Part shown: positions 1-12,289 of the stretch, piece by piece | How positions within the stretch are numbered: position 1 is the stretch's first letter | How the letters are laid out: every line of letters starts with the position of its first letter | NCBI GenBank assembly: GCA_902789445.1 | Contig: CADAOB010000010.1 | Location: 1-50,860 of the forward strand | Direction of reading: 5' to 3' | Source of the DNA: an uncultured Bacteroidia bacterium | GTDB taxonomy: Bacteria > Bacteroidota > Bacteroidia > Bacteroidales > UBA932 | Length of the DNA: 50,860 bases | Position numbers and translations under genes: made by a program | The notes under the pieces: generated by a model | Databases searched by the model: none | Told to the model about the DNA's origin: nothing | The model's input: the letters and a program-made list of their open reading frames with translations, nothing else

Positions 1-138
1 AGCGAATAGATTATTTCCGGGTCAGGACAATTTGATTCAGGATAATCCGGCTTTTGGAATCTTCCGGATGATCCGACGTTGCCCACATTTCAAATCGTAA
101 GCCGGCAGGGTTGTATTCTTCCTCATAGGCGGACAGCA
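1..138 (-). other. Unidentified C-terminal gene fragment
   Basis: Reading the minus strand from about 138, one frame gives LSAYEEEYNPAGLRF, continues for about 40 codons and stops near position 16. It is a different frame from the adjoining transposase remnant and has no start of its own. It looks like the tail of a gene joined to the transposase relic by a deletion. I do not recognise the family. Confidence 0.25.
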
Positions 139-557
139 TCAATGAGTTTTTGCCCTTTGTATCCGCCATCAGCCAGTATCTTTTTCAATCTTGGGACGCA
201 ACCTTGCATGGCGTCAATAACCGAATGAGCACCCACACTGGGTGTATCTTCACGCCCCATCAACCTGCGGATGATGACATGCAGGGTGTCAACAAGTTCC
301 TCAAACACACCTTCCAACTTCCACTTATTGAAGTAGTAGAAGACTGTGTTGTAAGGCGGAAAGTCTTTGGGGAGCATTCGCCATTGGCAGCCTGTTTTCA
401 CCATATACATGATAGCATTCATTATCTCCCTGAGCGGGTATTTTCTCTTCCGATGTTGCGGATCCAGGATAATTTCAGTAACTTGCCACTGTTTATCAGT
501 GAGGTTAGTTGGATATTTAAAGTTGCGAAAAAATTCAATCAACATACTGATTTTCAA
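120..557 (-). pseudogene. IS5-group transposase remnant (DUF4096 type)
   Basis: The N-terminal half is that of an IS5-group DDE transposase: YPTNLTDKQWQ, then KRKYPLREIMNAI, then WRMLPKDFPPYNTVFYYF. After REDTPSVG the protein jumps through a short foreign stretch to RLKKILADGGYKGQ and stops after LIDAVRL. Intact relatives have about 100 more residues between these blocks, including the first catalytic Asp, and about 70 more after them with the catalytic Glu. The gene therefore has an internal deletion and has lost its 3' end. The best start is the ATG at 545; the open frame reaches back to 557. It cannot encode an active enzyme. Confidence 0.85.
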
Positions 558-616
558 TTACTTACAAGCTTCCTTAGTAAATAGTTTCACTCATATTTAA
601 ACAGCTTCCAAATAGT

Positions 617-1144
617 CTACTGGAAAGGACCTTTAATCCTTGTTTTCGTATATTTCGTTAAGTCTTTTTTACAAATACAATATCTAATGCCTTCCATTCC
701 ATCATTATGCACTCCTCCTACGATGAATGGCAGATCATTGAAACGGTAATCGATATGATCATACTTTTCTAAGACTGACAGCAACTCTTGCGTGATGACC
801 TGAGTTGAATCATTCCAATAAAAAAGATTACCTTCATTTACAACATAGTTAGTCGGGAAAGAAGGGTCATAGGCACCGATACTGTCTTTTGCACTTGGCA
901 GGACAACATCATCAGCGATGGCAATGGTCACCTGAATACATTTTGCATTTTTTTCGGTAATAGATACCGTAAAAATGCTGTCTTTTTTACTCAAATTGGA
1001 AGTATGTATAAAATCAATAATGGCATTGTTTATAGCGTGTGTCAGATTGCCTCTTTGAACCAGATCCTGTTGCCATTTATCATTTGTGCAACTAGATAAA
1101 AGAAGAAAACATGTTAACCAAATGAAAGTTTTACTTATATACAT
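617..1144 (-). CDS. Lipoprotein next to an RHS C-terminal domain, possible immunity protein
   Basis: Encodes about 175 residues from the ATG at 1144; an in-frame TTG lies four codons further up. The N-terminus is a lipoprotein signal, hydrophobic and ending in a lipobox LLLSSC, so the mature protein should be anchored in the outer or inner membrane facing the periplasm. I do not recognise the rest, which is mixed alpha/beta with no metal or nucleotide motif. It starts one base after the stop of the RHS C-terminal domain, the usual place for an immunity gene of a polymorphic toxin. That role is inferred from position only. The upstream RHS gene is broken, so this may be an orphan. Confidence 0.55.
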   Translation of the reverse strand: MYISKTFIWLTCFLLLSSCTNDKWQQDLVQRGNLTHAINNAIIDFIHTSNLSKKDSIFTVSITEKNAKCIQVTIAIADDVVLPSAKDSIGAYDPSFPTNYVVNEGNLFYWNDSTQVITQELLSVLEKYDHIDYRFNDLPFIVGGVHNDGMEGIRYCICKKDLTKYTKTRIKGPFQ

Positions 1145-1145
1145 A

Positions 1146-1928
1146 TCAGTACTCAATAGGTGGATAACCAGATGTTAATATAATGAACTTTTTAATACCA
1201 TATCCCTGTTGATTCCTTTTATGCCCTATATCACCATCTCCGTATAATGATCCGGAAGGATGTAATCTATCATTGAGAGAGAACTTTGAGAGATGCGTAT
1301 GAAAATCAGCATAAAATACAACATCGCTTGGCTTGATCCCCGAAACTTTATAGTCAAAAGTAGCATGAGCCTTTCGATCGGTATTCCACCTACGTGGATT
1401 ATCTTTAGAACTTTGATAACGTCCAATATATACATTTCTAATAGCAGTCGCTCCTTTGGGAGAATACTCAAATCCACCTATTTCTAAACCAACCATTTCA
1501 GATAATTCAATAACAAAGGATTCAACCCCTTCAACACTCGGTTCTCCAGTTCGCCCTACGGATATGACTACATCATTTTCTTTAAAATTGATGCCGTCCT
1601 TAATACCATTTTGTGTTCTGCTCGTATTCCCCTGACTCTTTGTTCAAATGGTATCCTAATACTCTATCTGTTTTTTCATTCGTTAATTGCATTAAAAAGA
1701 ATTGCCCTGTCTTATCATCATATCGGTAATCGTCCATTCCTGTTGGATCGATATGATTCACCGGATTACCCGCGCAATAGCCATACGCATTCACGCCATA
1801 GTACTTCTCCGCCATCGGATCGGGGACGGTATAGAGCGGAATCGAGATGTCCACCGCACCCTTGTTCCCATCCACCGGATAGTTCACCGCGTCGTGCAGC
1901 GACGACGCCTGCGGCGACAGTGCGATTC
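1146..1928 (-). pseudogene. RHS-family protein relic: head fused to tail by deletion, then frameshifted C-terminal domain
   Basis: Three pieces of one large RHS protein are visible. From 1928 the frame reads ALSPQASSL, then YPVDGNKGAVDISIPLY, which is the N-terminal region of Bacteroidales RHS/SpvB-like proteins. It passes directly into DPMAEKYYGVNAYGYCAGNPVNHIDPTG, the closing RHS core motif (quoted here in overlapping parts: DPMAEKYYGVNAYGY and GYCAGNPVNHIDPTG). More than a thousand residues of YD repeats are therefore missing. That frame stops at 1600. The C-terminal domain continues in another frame (GIKDGINFKENDVV, SVEGVESFVIELSEMVG, FHTHL, DRLHPSG, GDGD) and ends at 1146. Removing one G from the GGGG run near 1627 restores continuity. 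The FHTH...D pattern suggests a JAB/DUF4329-like fold. Confidence 0.8.
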
Positions 1929-1935
1929 AATGAAC

Positions 1936-3279
1936 TCAAAAGCCATTGAGGGATAAGCAGATGACCGTATCAATGTCTTCGATGGCAGATTTCGGGAGCG
2001 TAACGGTCAGAAAGCCGTCTCGGGACAATTCGTAGGAAAGTTTCGCGCCGGAAGTCAGCAAGGCGACGGCGTCCTTGCGGGACGGGCGGAGGTCCCGCGG
2101 CAAAGCGACGACCAGCTTGCAGAGGCCGTCGCGGCACGGAAGGGCTTCCGGAGTGAGGATGTGCAGGAAGAGTGTCCGGTCGTTCTGCGTCGTCACGCCC
2201 CAGGACTGTTCGGGGACGGCGGTGGAGGTGGTCCCGTCTACCGAGACGCTGTGGCCGCGCATCCAGCGGCCCAGGCCGGCGAGGCGGTCCAGCGCCGGGG
2301 CGGGCAGTTCCCCGTTGGCCATCGGGCCGATGTTCAGCAGCAGGTTGGCATTCTTGGCGGCGGCGCGGACCAGCAGGTGGACCAGTTCCCGGACGCTCTT
2401 GTACCAAGGATCGTCAATCCGGTAGCCCCAGGCGCTGTTCATCGTCTGGCACATCTCCAGCGGCAGCGTACCGATCCCCTGCCCCGAATAACCGGCTTTG
2501 TTCTCGCCCGGCAGGTCGCGCTCGAACATCTGGAAATCCTCGCCGTCACTCGGCAGCTGGTGATGGTTGTTGCCGATCAGCAGCTCCGGCTTGAGACGGT
2601 GGATATAGGCGTAGAATTCCGGCATCCGCCAGTCGAAATCCGGATCCTGGTCGTGGTCCCAGAGGCCGTCGAACCACAGGGCGGACAGGTTGGGGTACTG
2701 CGTGATCAATTCTTTGACCTGGGCCTTCATGAAATCGAAGTAGTGACCATAGTCCTGCCGGTCGCCCTTGCGGCCCGTTTTCAGGCCGGTACGCCCCTGC
2801 GGGTAGTCTTCGCGGATCCAGTCCAGCAGCGAATAATAGGCCTGGAACCGCAGGCCTTCATCGGCACAGGCCCGGGCGAGTTCAGCCACGATGTCGCGGC
2901 CGAAAGGCGTGGCATCCACGATATTATAGCTTGACGCAGCCGACTTGAACAGGGAAAAGCCGTCGTGATGGCGCGAGGTGATGGTCACATAGCCCGCACC
3001 TGCGTCACGGAAGGCCCGGGCCCAGGCTGCGGCATCAAAGCGCGCGGGACAGAAACTCTGGGCGGCGACGGCATAGTCTTCCTGCCGGAGCCCCGCCGTT
3101 TCCAGATACCATTCTCCCTGGGCATAGGTGGCATAGATGCCCCAGTGGAGGAAGATGCCGAGGCGGTGCTGCTGGAAAGCGGCCCGCTCCCGCAGGTTTT
3201 CCGGGGACGGCACATAAGACTGGGCCAGCGCACTGCCGCAGAGCAGCAGCGCCGCGAACAAAGACAGGATCCGTTTCAT
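1936..3279 (-). CDS. Secreted alpha-L-fucosidase, GH29
   Basis: 447 residues with a signal peptide (MKRILSLFAALLLCGSALA|Q), so periplasmic or exported. Family GH29 retaining fucosidases remove terminal alpha-L-fucose from glycans. Visible motifs in order: FLHWGIYA (about residue 45), SRHHDGFSLF (about 100), LWFDGLWD (about 205, holding the likely nucleophile Asp), FERDLPGENKAGY (about 250, region of the acid/base), and LLLNIGPMANGELP (about 315). The length fits a catalytic domain plus a small C-terminal beta domain. It starts 9 bases after the thioredoxin-like gene and is probably co-transcribed with it. There is no SusCD pair nearby. The stop codon abuts the RHS relic. Confidence 0.93.
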   Translation of the reverse strand: MKRILSLFAALLLCGSALAQSYVPSPENLRERAAFQQHRLGIFLHWGIYATYAQGEWYLETAGLRQEDYAVAAQSFCPARFDAAAWARAFRDAGAGYVTITSRHHDGFSLFKSAASSYNIVDATPFGRDIVAELARACADEGLRFQAYYSLLDWIREDYPQGRTGLKTGRKGDRQDYGHYFDFMKAQVKELITQYPNLSALWFDGLWDHDQDPDFDWRMPEFYAYIHRLKPELLIGNNHHQLPSDGEDFQMFERDLPGENKAGYSGQGIGTLPLEMCQTMNSAWGYRIDDPWYKSVRELVHLLVRAAAKNANLLLNIGPMANGELPAPALDRLAGLGRWMRGHSVSVDGTTSTAVPEQSWGVTTQNDRTLFLHILTPEALPCRDGLCKLVVALPRDLRPSRKDAVALLTSGAKLSYELSRDGFLTVTLPKSAIEDIDTVICLSLNGF

Positions 3280-3288
3280 GGGGCGGCG

Positions 3289-3798
3289 TTATTTCGCGCC
3301 GACGGCGGCCGGCGTCCAGTTCTTGAAGAAACGCTGGACCTTGGCCTTGTCGTAGCCCTGGCCCTCTTCCAGGAAACTGGAGTCCTGCGTATGGAGGACC
3401 TTGCCCTTGGCATCGAGCACCACGAAGACCGGATATCCGAAGCGGCCCGGATTGCCAAGGCGCTTCATCATCTTTTCAGCCTCCCGGGCCTTCGCGGCAT
3501 CGGTCTTATCCGCTCGGGGATTGTAGTTGACGTGGATATAGACGAAATTGTCGGCGATCAGTTTGCTGATGTCGGCATCCTTCGTGATGAAATCGGCAAA
3601 GCGCAGGCACCAGGGGCACCAGTTTCCGCCGACCTGGCAGACCACGAACTTCCCCGCGGATTTCGCCTGGGAAAGCGCCTTGTCGATCTGCTGGTTCACG
3701 TTGATTTCCTCGTCATAGACTTTTTTCATTCCGGCCTGGCCGTAGGCCGCCGCCGCGAGCAGGACGGCGAGCAGGGCGATGGTGATTTTCTTGGTCAT
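3289..3798 (-). CDS. Exported thioredoxin-fold protein (CPWC)
   Basis: 169 residues from the ATG at 3798. The frame stays open far upstream, but only because it runs antisense to the peptidase gene; the signal peptide MTKKITIALLAVLLAAAAYG fixes this start. The redox motif C61-P-W-C64 sits in GGNWCPWCLRF, followed by a thioredoxin fold of the DUF255/thioredoxin_7 kind (YPVFVVLDAKGKVLHTQ). Likely a periplasmic thiol oxidoreductase or disulfide reductase. It is the first gene of a two-gene unit with the fucosidase, and is divergent from the M28 peptidase across 66 bases. Confidence 0.85.
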   Translation of the reverse strand: MTKKITIALLAVLLAAAAYGQAGMKKVYDEEINVNQQIDKALSQAKSAGKFVVCQVGGNWCPWCLRFADFITKDADISKLIADNFVYIHVNYNPRADKTDAAKAREAEKMMKRLGNPGRFGYPVFVVLDAKGKVLHTQDSSFLEEGQGYDKAKVQRFFKNWTPAAVGAK

Positions 3799-3837
3799 AG
3801 TCGTCGTATTTCCCTGTAAATTTAGGCAAAAAACCCG

Positions 3838-3845
3838 TATCTTTG
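3838..3845 (+). promoter_or_regulatory. -7 promoter box for the M28 peptidase gene
   Basis: TATCTTTG matches the Bacteroidota -7 consensus TAnnTTTG exactly and lies 19 bases before the ATG at 3865. Confidence 0.7.
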
Positions 3846-3864
3846 TAGGAAAACCTTCAAGAAA

Positions 3865-5466
<1,602 letters not shown>

Positions 5467-5475
5467 TGAAAGTGC

Positions 5476-6129
5476 TTAGATTTCGGCGATCAGGGAAGAA
5501 ACGCCCTTGACCAGGTCGCCGACCTTGACGCGCAGCTGCGCGTCAAGCGGCAGGTAATAGTCGATGCGGGAACCGAACTTGATGATGCCGCACTGCTCGC
5601 CGGCGCGGACCGCCATCCCGGGTTTCGCATAGCAGACGATCCTGCGGGCGAAACCGCCGGCCAGTTGCTTGAACATCACTTCTTTTCCCTCCGGGGTGCG
5701 GATGGCCGTGCAGCAATGCTCGTTTTCTTCGGAGGCCTTGGGCTTGAACGCCAGCATGTGTTTGCCGGGAAAATACTGGGTGTAGGATACCGCACCCGTC
5801 ACCGGCCAGAAATTGGCATGCAGGTCCCAGAAATCCATATAGACGGAGACCATGAGCGCCTCCCGTTTCAGATAGCCCGATTCGAAGACTTTGCCGATAT
5901 GGACGACTTTCCCGTCCGAGACAGCCGTCACCCGGTGGTTGTCGCCGACCGGTTTCCGGTCGGGTACCATGTGGAAATAGGTCTGCCAGCCGCACACCCA
6001 GAGCAGGCCGAGCGTGAGCGGCCACTTGATCCATCCCTGCGGCACGAAGCGCAGCAGGAGGAAGATAGCGACGGCGCAGACCAGATAGACCAGCAGCACA
6101 GTCCCGTAAGTATTTTTATCCAGTTTCAT
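5476..6129 (-). CDS. psd: Phosphatidylserine decarboxylase
   Basis: 217 residues, the short proenzyme form common in Bacteroidota. It converts phosphatidylserine to phosphatidylethanolamine at the inner membrane. Two N-terminal membrane segments are followed by DLHANFWPVTG, FARRIVCY and the self-cleavage site in IIKFGSRIDYYLP; cleavage at the G-S bond (about residue 187) would give a small pyruvoyl alpha chain. It overlaps cdsA by 4 bases (ATGA), so the two genes of this pathway are translationally coupled at the end of the rsfS-ftsH-cdsA-psd unit. Confidence 0.95.
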   Translation of the reverse strand: MKLDKNTYGTVLLVYLVCAVAIFLLLRFVPQGWIKWPLTLGLLWVCGWQTYFHMVPDRKPVGDNHRVTAVSDGKVVHIGKVFESGYLKREALMVSVYMDFWDLHANFWPVTGAVSYTQYFPGKHMLAFKPKASEENEHCCTAIRTPEGKEVMFKQLAGGFARRIVCYAKPGMAVRAGEQCGIIKFGSRIDYYLPLDAQLRVKVGDLVKGVSSLIAEI

Positions 6130-6953
6130 AAGAGGGAAAACAGAGACAGGTAGAGTGCGGCCAGCGGCAGGACGAAAAGCACGTCGTCGAAACGGTCGAG
6201 CAAACCGCCATGGCCGGGAATCAGTTGACTGGCGTCTTTCACGCCGGCGTGCCGCTTGAGGAGCGATTCATACAGGTCGCCCAGGACGCCGAAGACAGAA
6301 ACCAGCAAGGCAAGGGCAAACCAATGCACCCGCGGAAGGACAGCGGCGCCAAACGTGGCTGAGACCACCCACGCCGTCAGGAAGGAAAACAAGGTGCCAC
6401 CCACCACGCCGATCCAGGATTTCTTGGGAGAGAGCGCGGGGAAAAGCTTGCGGCTGTCCGGCCGCTGCCCCATCGACATGCCGAAGACATAGGCCCCGAT
6501 GTCATTGAGCCAGAGCAGGACGATCAGGCCCAGCAGCAGGCGCCAGGTAAACACGCCCCCGGGCCAGGCGAGCCACAGGGCTGCAGCCAGCGGCAGCGTG
6601 AAATACAGCAGCGGGAAATAGACGGCTGCGGGAAAAGCATGGTCCTGCGCCGCATCGAAGAGCAGGAGAATATGGGCCAGGGCTACGGGGATAAAGGCCA
6701 GTCCCACGAAGCGGAGCGGCAGCCCCGCCTGGAAATGGAAGAACAACAGGACCAGCGCGGTCAGGGAGGCCAGGGAAATACAGACAGCCTCCTTGCGGAA
6801 ACGGGCTTCCACCGTCATCTTGAAAAACTCGTAGCCCAGCAGGACGGACAGGAGGACGACCAGGGCGAGCAGGCCCCAGGGCGTGAGGAGTCCGCCCACG
6901 ACGACGAGGGTGAACAAGAGTCCGAAAACGGTCCGTTTCAGCAGCGTTCCCAT
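6126..6953 (-). CDS. cdsA: Phosphatidate cytidylyltransferase
   Basis: 275 residues, with about eight hydrophobic segments. The C-terminus carries the CDP-diglyceride synthase signature, spread over SPKKSWIGVVGG, GVLGDLYESLLKRHAGVKD and IPGHGGLLDRFDDVLF. It makes CDP-diacylglycerol from phosphatidate and CTP, the precursor used upstream of Psd. It starts 2 bases after the ftsH stop and overlaps psd. Assignment is firm. Confidence 0.96.
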   Translation of the reverse strand: MGTLLKRTVFGLLFTLVVVGGLLTPWGLLALVVLLSVLLGYEFFKMTVEARFRKEAVCISLASLTALVLLFFHFQAGLPLRFVGLAFIPVALAHILLLFDAAQDHAFPAAVYFPLLYFTLPLAAALWLAWPGGVFTWRLLLGLIVLLWLNDIGAYVFGMSMGQRPDSRKLFPALSPKKSWIGVVGGTLFSFLTAWVVSATFGAAVLPRVHWFALALLVSVFGVLGDLYESLLKRHAGVKDASQLIPGHGGLLDRFDDVLFVLPLAALYLSLFSLL

Positions 6954-6955
6954 GG

Positions 6956-8971
<2,016 letters not shown>

Positions 8972-9331
8972 TTAAGCTTCCTTGTCGGTGTAAGTGGTTT
9001 TGACAGCATCCGCCCACAGGTCCTCGAGCCGGTAGAACAGGCGCTGGTCCGTCTTGAAGATATGGACGACGATATCACTGTAGTCGAGAATGATCCAGAA
9101 GGCATTCTCCCGCCCCTGCTTGCGCAGGACGCTGCGGCCAAACTCCTTTTCCATCATCTCTTCCACGTAGTCGGAAATGGCGACGACCTGGGTCGTCGAA
9201 TCTGCGTTGCAGATCACAAAATGGTCGGCAATGGCGGTGCCGATCCGCGTCAGGTCCAGCGATACGACGTCCTGGGCCTTCTTCTCCAGCATGGCTTCGG
9301 CGATTACGCCGACTTCACTCTTCTCGTTCAT
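8972..9331 (-). CDS. rsfS: Ribosomal silencing factor RsfS
   Basis: 119 residues of the Iojap/YbeB family, which binds ribosomal protein uL14 and blocks subunit joining in starvation. Visible family blocks: AQDVVSLDLTRIGTAIADHFVIC, split as KKAQDVVSLDL and ADHFVICNADSTTQV, then FWIILDYSDIVVHIF near the C-terminus. I chose the ATG at 9331 over an in-frame TTG one codon earlier. It is the first gene of the rsfS-ftsH-cdsA-psd unit; the stop abuts the ftsH start. Confidence 0.93.
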   Translation of the reverse strand: MNEKSEVGVIAEAMLEKKAQDVVSLDLTRIGTAIADHFVICNADSTTQVVAISDYVEEMMEKEFGRSVLRKQGRENAFWIILDYSDIVVHIFKTDQRLFYRLEDLWADAVKTTYTDKEA

Positions 9332-9342
9332 CAAATTTAAAC

Positions 9343-9350
9343 TATCTTTG
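9343..9350 (+). promoter_or_regulatory. -7 promoter box for birA
   Basis: TATCTTTG, an exact TAnnTTTG match, 70 bases before the birA ATG. It is interleaved with the opposing rsfS promoter. Confidence 0.65.
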
Positions 9351-9367
9351 CAGGGAAATACAAATTA

Positions 9368-9375
9368 CAAATATA
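9368..9375 (-). promoter_or_regulatory. -7 promoter box for the rsfS-ftsH-cdsA-psd operon
   Basis: On the minus strand this reads TATATTTG, an exact TAnnTTTG match, 36 bases before the rsfS ATG. Confidence 0.65.
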
Positions 9376-9420
9376 AGACTTTCTTGCAAATATTCGGCCA
9401 TTTGGCCCAAAACTGAAATT

Positions 9421-10185
9421 ATGGCAGATTCCATCCGATGGTTTGACACGGTCGATTCGACCAATACGCAGCTGATGAACGACAAAGACAGCCTTCCCGA
9501 CCGCAGCGTCTATGCCGCCCTGTTCCAGACGGCGGGCCGCGGCCAGAAAGGAAACCGCTGGGAAAGCCGTGCAGGCGAGAACCTCACCTTCTCCATCCTG
9601 CTCAAGCCGGCCTGCATCGCCGTATCCGAACAGTTCATCCTCTCGCAGATCGTCGCCCTGGGACTGCTGGACTATCTGGCAGGCGAGGGCGTGACCGCCA
9701 CCATCAAATGGCCGAACGACATCTATGTCGGTGACCGGAAAATCTGCGGCACCCTGATTGAGAACACCCTCTCAGACGGGAAGATCGCCGCCAGCATCGC
9801 CGGCATCGGCCTGAACATGAACCAGCGGGAATTCGATCCTTCCCTCCCCAATCCGACGTCCCTTACCCTGCAGACCGGGAAAAGCTACGACGTAAAGGAA
9901 GAACTGCCCAGGCTGCTCTCCTGCTGCTTCCGCTACTACGACCAGCTCGACTCGGATTACGCCCGAAACGGATTCGATGCAGCCTATCTGGCCCGGCTCT
10001 ACCGCCGGGGCGCCTGGCACTTTTTCGAAGAGATGCCCTCCAGCGACATCCCGACCGAACACAGGTCGGGCCTCCGCATCGAAGCCCGGATCCTGGGCAT
10101 CGACACGAAGGCCCGTCTGCTGCTGGAGCACCGCGACGGCACGCTGCGCGCCTACGGCTTCAAGGAGATCAAATACGTCCTTTAG
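9421..10185 (+). CDS. birA: Biotin--[acetyl-CoA-carboxylase] ligase
   Basis: 254 residues. The protein begins directly with the catalytic domain (DTVDSTNTQL, GRGQKGNRWESRAGENLTFS, TIKWPNDIYV, KICGTLIEN, GIGLNMN) and lacks the DNA-binding winged helix of E. coli BirA, so it is a monofunctional ligase attaching biotin to carboxylase carrier domains. A short SH3-like C-terminal domain follows (LRIEARILGIDTKARLLLEH). Its stop overlaps the convergent rpe stop by 4 bases. Confidence 0.94.
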   Translation: MADSIRWFDTVDSTNTQLMNDKDSLPDRSVYAALFQTAGRGQKGNRWESRAGENLTFSILLKPACIAVSEQFILSQIVALGLLDYLAGEGVTATIKWPNDIYVGDRKICGTLIENTLSDGKIAASIAGIGLNMNQREFDPSLPNPTSLTLQTGKSYDVKEELPRLLSCCFRYYDQLDSDYARNGFDAAYLARLYRRGAWHFFEEMPSSDIPTEHRSGLRIEARILGIDTKARLLLEHRDGTLRAYGFKEIKYVL

Positions 10186-10838
10186 GCATCCAGCAGGGCG
10201 CGGACGGCCGCCTTGGGATCGCCCGACGAGAACGCGGCCGATCCGGCGACGAACACACCGGCACCCAGACGCTCGAGTTCGGCGATATTCTCTACGTTCA
10301 CCCCGCCGTCCACCTCGATGAAGCAGTCGGCTTCCGCGCTGGCGATCATCTCGGCAAGGACAGCCACCTTCTCGGTCGTCTCCGGGATGTATTTCTGGCC
10401 GCTGTAGCCGGGATGGACCCCCATCACCACGACATAGTCGATGCTGCGCAGGTAGGGGATCAGCACTTCGGCCGGCGTCTCGGGATTGATGGCGACGCCT
10501 GCACCCATGCCGTTTTCGCGGATGAGTTTGATACATTCTTTCAGGTGCCTGTCGCCGCAGGCTTCGTAGTGGACGCTCAGGTATTTGACGCCCAGCTGGG
10601 CAAAACGCTCGATGTAGCGCCAGGGCTCGACGATCATCAGGTGGGCGTCGAGCGGCTTTTCGGCCACGGCCGCAATGGCCTTGCAGACCGGGAAGCCGAA
10701 GGAAATGTTCGGAACGAAGATGCCGTCCATCACGTCGAGGTGGAACCAGCCGGCCGCGCTGCGGTTTACCCGGCGGCAGTCGCGGTCAAGATTGCCGAAG
10801 TCGGCGGAAAGCATCGAAGGGGCAATGAGTCTGGGCAT
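10182..10838 (-). CDS. rpe: Ribulose-phosphate 3-epimerase
   Basis: 218 residues, a TIM barrel. It interconverts ribulose-5-phosphate and xylulose-5-phosphate in the pentose phosphate pathway. Motifs: IAPSMLSADFGNL, HLDVMDGIFVPNISFG, LDAHLMI, VMGVHPGYSGQKYIP, EVDGGVN and FVAGSAAF, with the metal-binding His and Asp pairs all present. It begins 2 bases after pepD, so the two are probably one transcript; the stop overlaps birA. Confidence 0.97.
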   Translation of the reverse strand: MPRLIAPSMLSADFGNLDRDCRRVNRSAAGWFHLDVMDGIFVPNISFGFPVCKAIAAVAEKPLDAHLMIVEPWRYIERFAQLGVKYLSVHYEACGDRHLKECIKLIRENGMGAGVAINPETPAEVLIPYLRSIDYVVVMGVHPGYSGQKYIPETTEKVAVLAEMIASAEADCFIEVDGGVNVENIAELERLGAGVFVAGSAAFSSGDPKAAVRALLDA

Positions 10839-10840
10839 AT

Positions 10841-12271
10841 CTACAGGTTTTTGAGGACATCAAGCAATACGGCATAGAAACGGTCGAGCGAGGCCAGGTC
10901 GAGGCGTTCGCCGGGGGCATGGACGCCGCGCAGGGTAGGTCCGAAGGCGATCATGTCCATATCGGGAAACTTCTCGGTGAACAGGCCGCACTCCAGGCCT
11001 GCGTGGATGGCGCGGACCACCGGTTCGCGGCCGAACAGACGCTTGTAGGAAGCCACGCAGACATCCTTCACGTGCGAGTGCATATTGGGTTTCCAGCCGG
11101 GATAGCCGTCGGAATGGCGGACTTTCGCGCCGGCAAGTTCCAGGACGGCGGCGATGCGCTGCGAGAGGAAAATCCGCTGGCTGTTGACCGAGCTGCGCTG
11201 CATCGTGCCGATCACGATCCGGCGTCCTTCCTCCATCTTGACGGAAGCCAGGTTGGTCGAGGTCTCGATCAGGCCGGGGATGTCGGCGCTCATCGCGATG
11301 ACCCCGTGCGGGATGGCCAGCAGGGCGGCAATCACCCGCCGGGCGGTATCCGTATCGATGGCTTCTTTCTTCCATTCGACCTTTTCGTGCTCGAAATAGA
11401 GCCCCGGATCGGTGACGGCGTATTCGGCTTTCAGCCGGGCCGCGAAATCCGCGAAGGCCGCGACGACCTTCCGGACCTGACGGGCGGGTACGGCCAGGAT
11501 GACTTCACCGCCGCGGGCGATGGCATTGCGCTTGTTGCCGGCGGCGATCCGGCAGAGTTCCACGTGGTATTTCCAGACCTCGTTGACGAAACGGGCGGTC
11601 TGCTGCACGCCGTTGATGCGGCCCTTGTCGATGTCGTCGCCGCTGTGGCCGCCCTGGCCGCCGCCAATGGTGAACTTCAGCAGCACATGATCGGTCGTCA
11701 GGTGCATCGGGATGTATTTGAACGTACCCGCGGTATCCATGCCGCCGGCGCAGCCGACGCAGAAATAGCCCTCGTCCTCGTCATCCAGGTTGATGAGGGT
11801 CTTGCCCGAGATGAAGTCCTTTTTCACGGCGCGCGCACCGTCGAGTCCCGTTTCTTCGGAAACCGTGAACAGGCATTCCACGCGCGGATGCGGCAGCGTG
11901 TCATCGTCCAGGATGGCCATCGCCGTGGCCACGCCGATGCCGTTGTCGGCACCGAGCGTCGTGTCGTGGGCAATCATCCAGCCGTCTTCGATCACATAGT
12001 GGATCGGATCTTTGGAGAAGTCGAAATTCGAAGTACTCTTCTTTTCGCACACCATGTCGGTATGGCCTTGGAGGACAACCGTCGGATGATCTTCATAGCC
12101 CTTGGAGGCCGGCTTGGCAATCATCACGTTGCCCACTTCGTCGGTCTTGCATTCCAGACTGCGCGCCGCGGCGAACTGCTGCAGATAGGCGACAATCTGT
12201 TCCTCATGTCCGGATTCGCGGGGAATCCGGGTGATTTCCTGGAAGAAACCCAAAACTTTTTCTGTATTCAT
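10841..12271 (-). CDS. pepD: Beta-Ala-His (Xaa-His) dipeptidase PepD
   Basis: 476 residues of peptidase family M20C. It hydrolyses dipeptides such as those containing histidine, in the cytosol. Zinc and catalytic motifs: VVLQGHTDMVCEK (His, Asp), LGADNGIGVA (bridging Asp), TVSEETGLDGA (Glu pair), LDDEDEG, and HAGLECGLF near the C-terminus. The lid/dimerisation insert lies about 190-390. The upstream region overlaps the dnaA terminator, and I see no clear -7 box for it. Confidence 0.93.
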   Translation of the reverse strand: MNTEKVLGFFQEITRIPRESGHEEQIVAYLQQFAAARSLECKTDEVGNVMIAKPASKGYEDHPTVVLQGHTDMVCEKKSTSNFDFSKDPIHYVIEDGWMIAHDTTLGADNGIGVATAMAILDDDTLPHPRVECLFTVSEETGLDGARAVKKDFISGKTLINLDDEDEGYFCVGCAGGMDTAGTFKYIPMHLTTDHVLLKFTIGGGQGGHSGDDIDKGRINGVQQTARFVNEVWKYHVELCRIAAGNKRNAIARGGEVILAVPARQVRKVVAAFADFAARLKAEYAVTDPGLYFEHEKVEWKKEAIDTDTARRVIAALLAIPHGVIAMSADIPGLIETSTNLASVKMEEGRRIVIGTMQRSSVNSQRIFLSQRIAAVLELAGAKVRHSDGYPGWKPNMHSHVKDVCVASYKRLFGREPVVRAIHAGLECGLFTEKFPDMDMIAFGPTLRGVHAPGERLDLASLDRFYAVLLDVLKNL

Positions 12272-12289
12272 ACACTATCGGTTTAAATC

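Noticed and set aside
10919-12286. 455-codon plus-strand open frame opposite pepD
   Set aside because: Antisense shadow; pepD has complete catalytic motifs.
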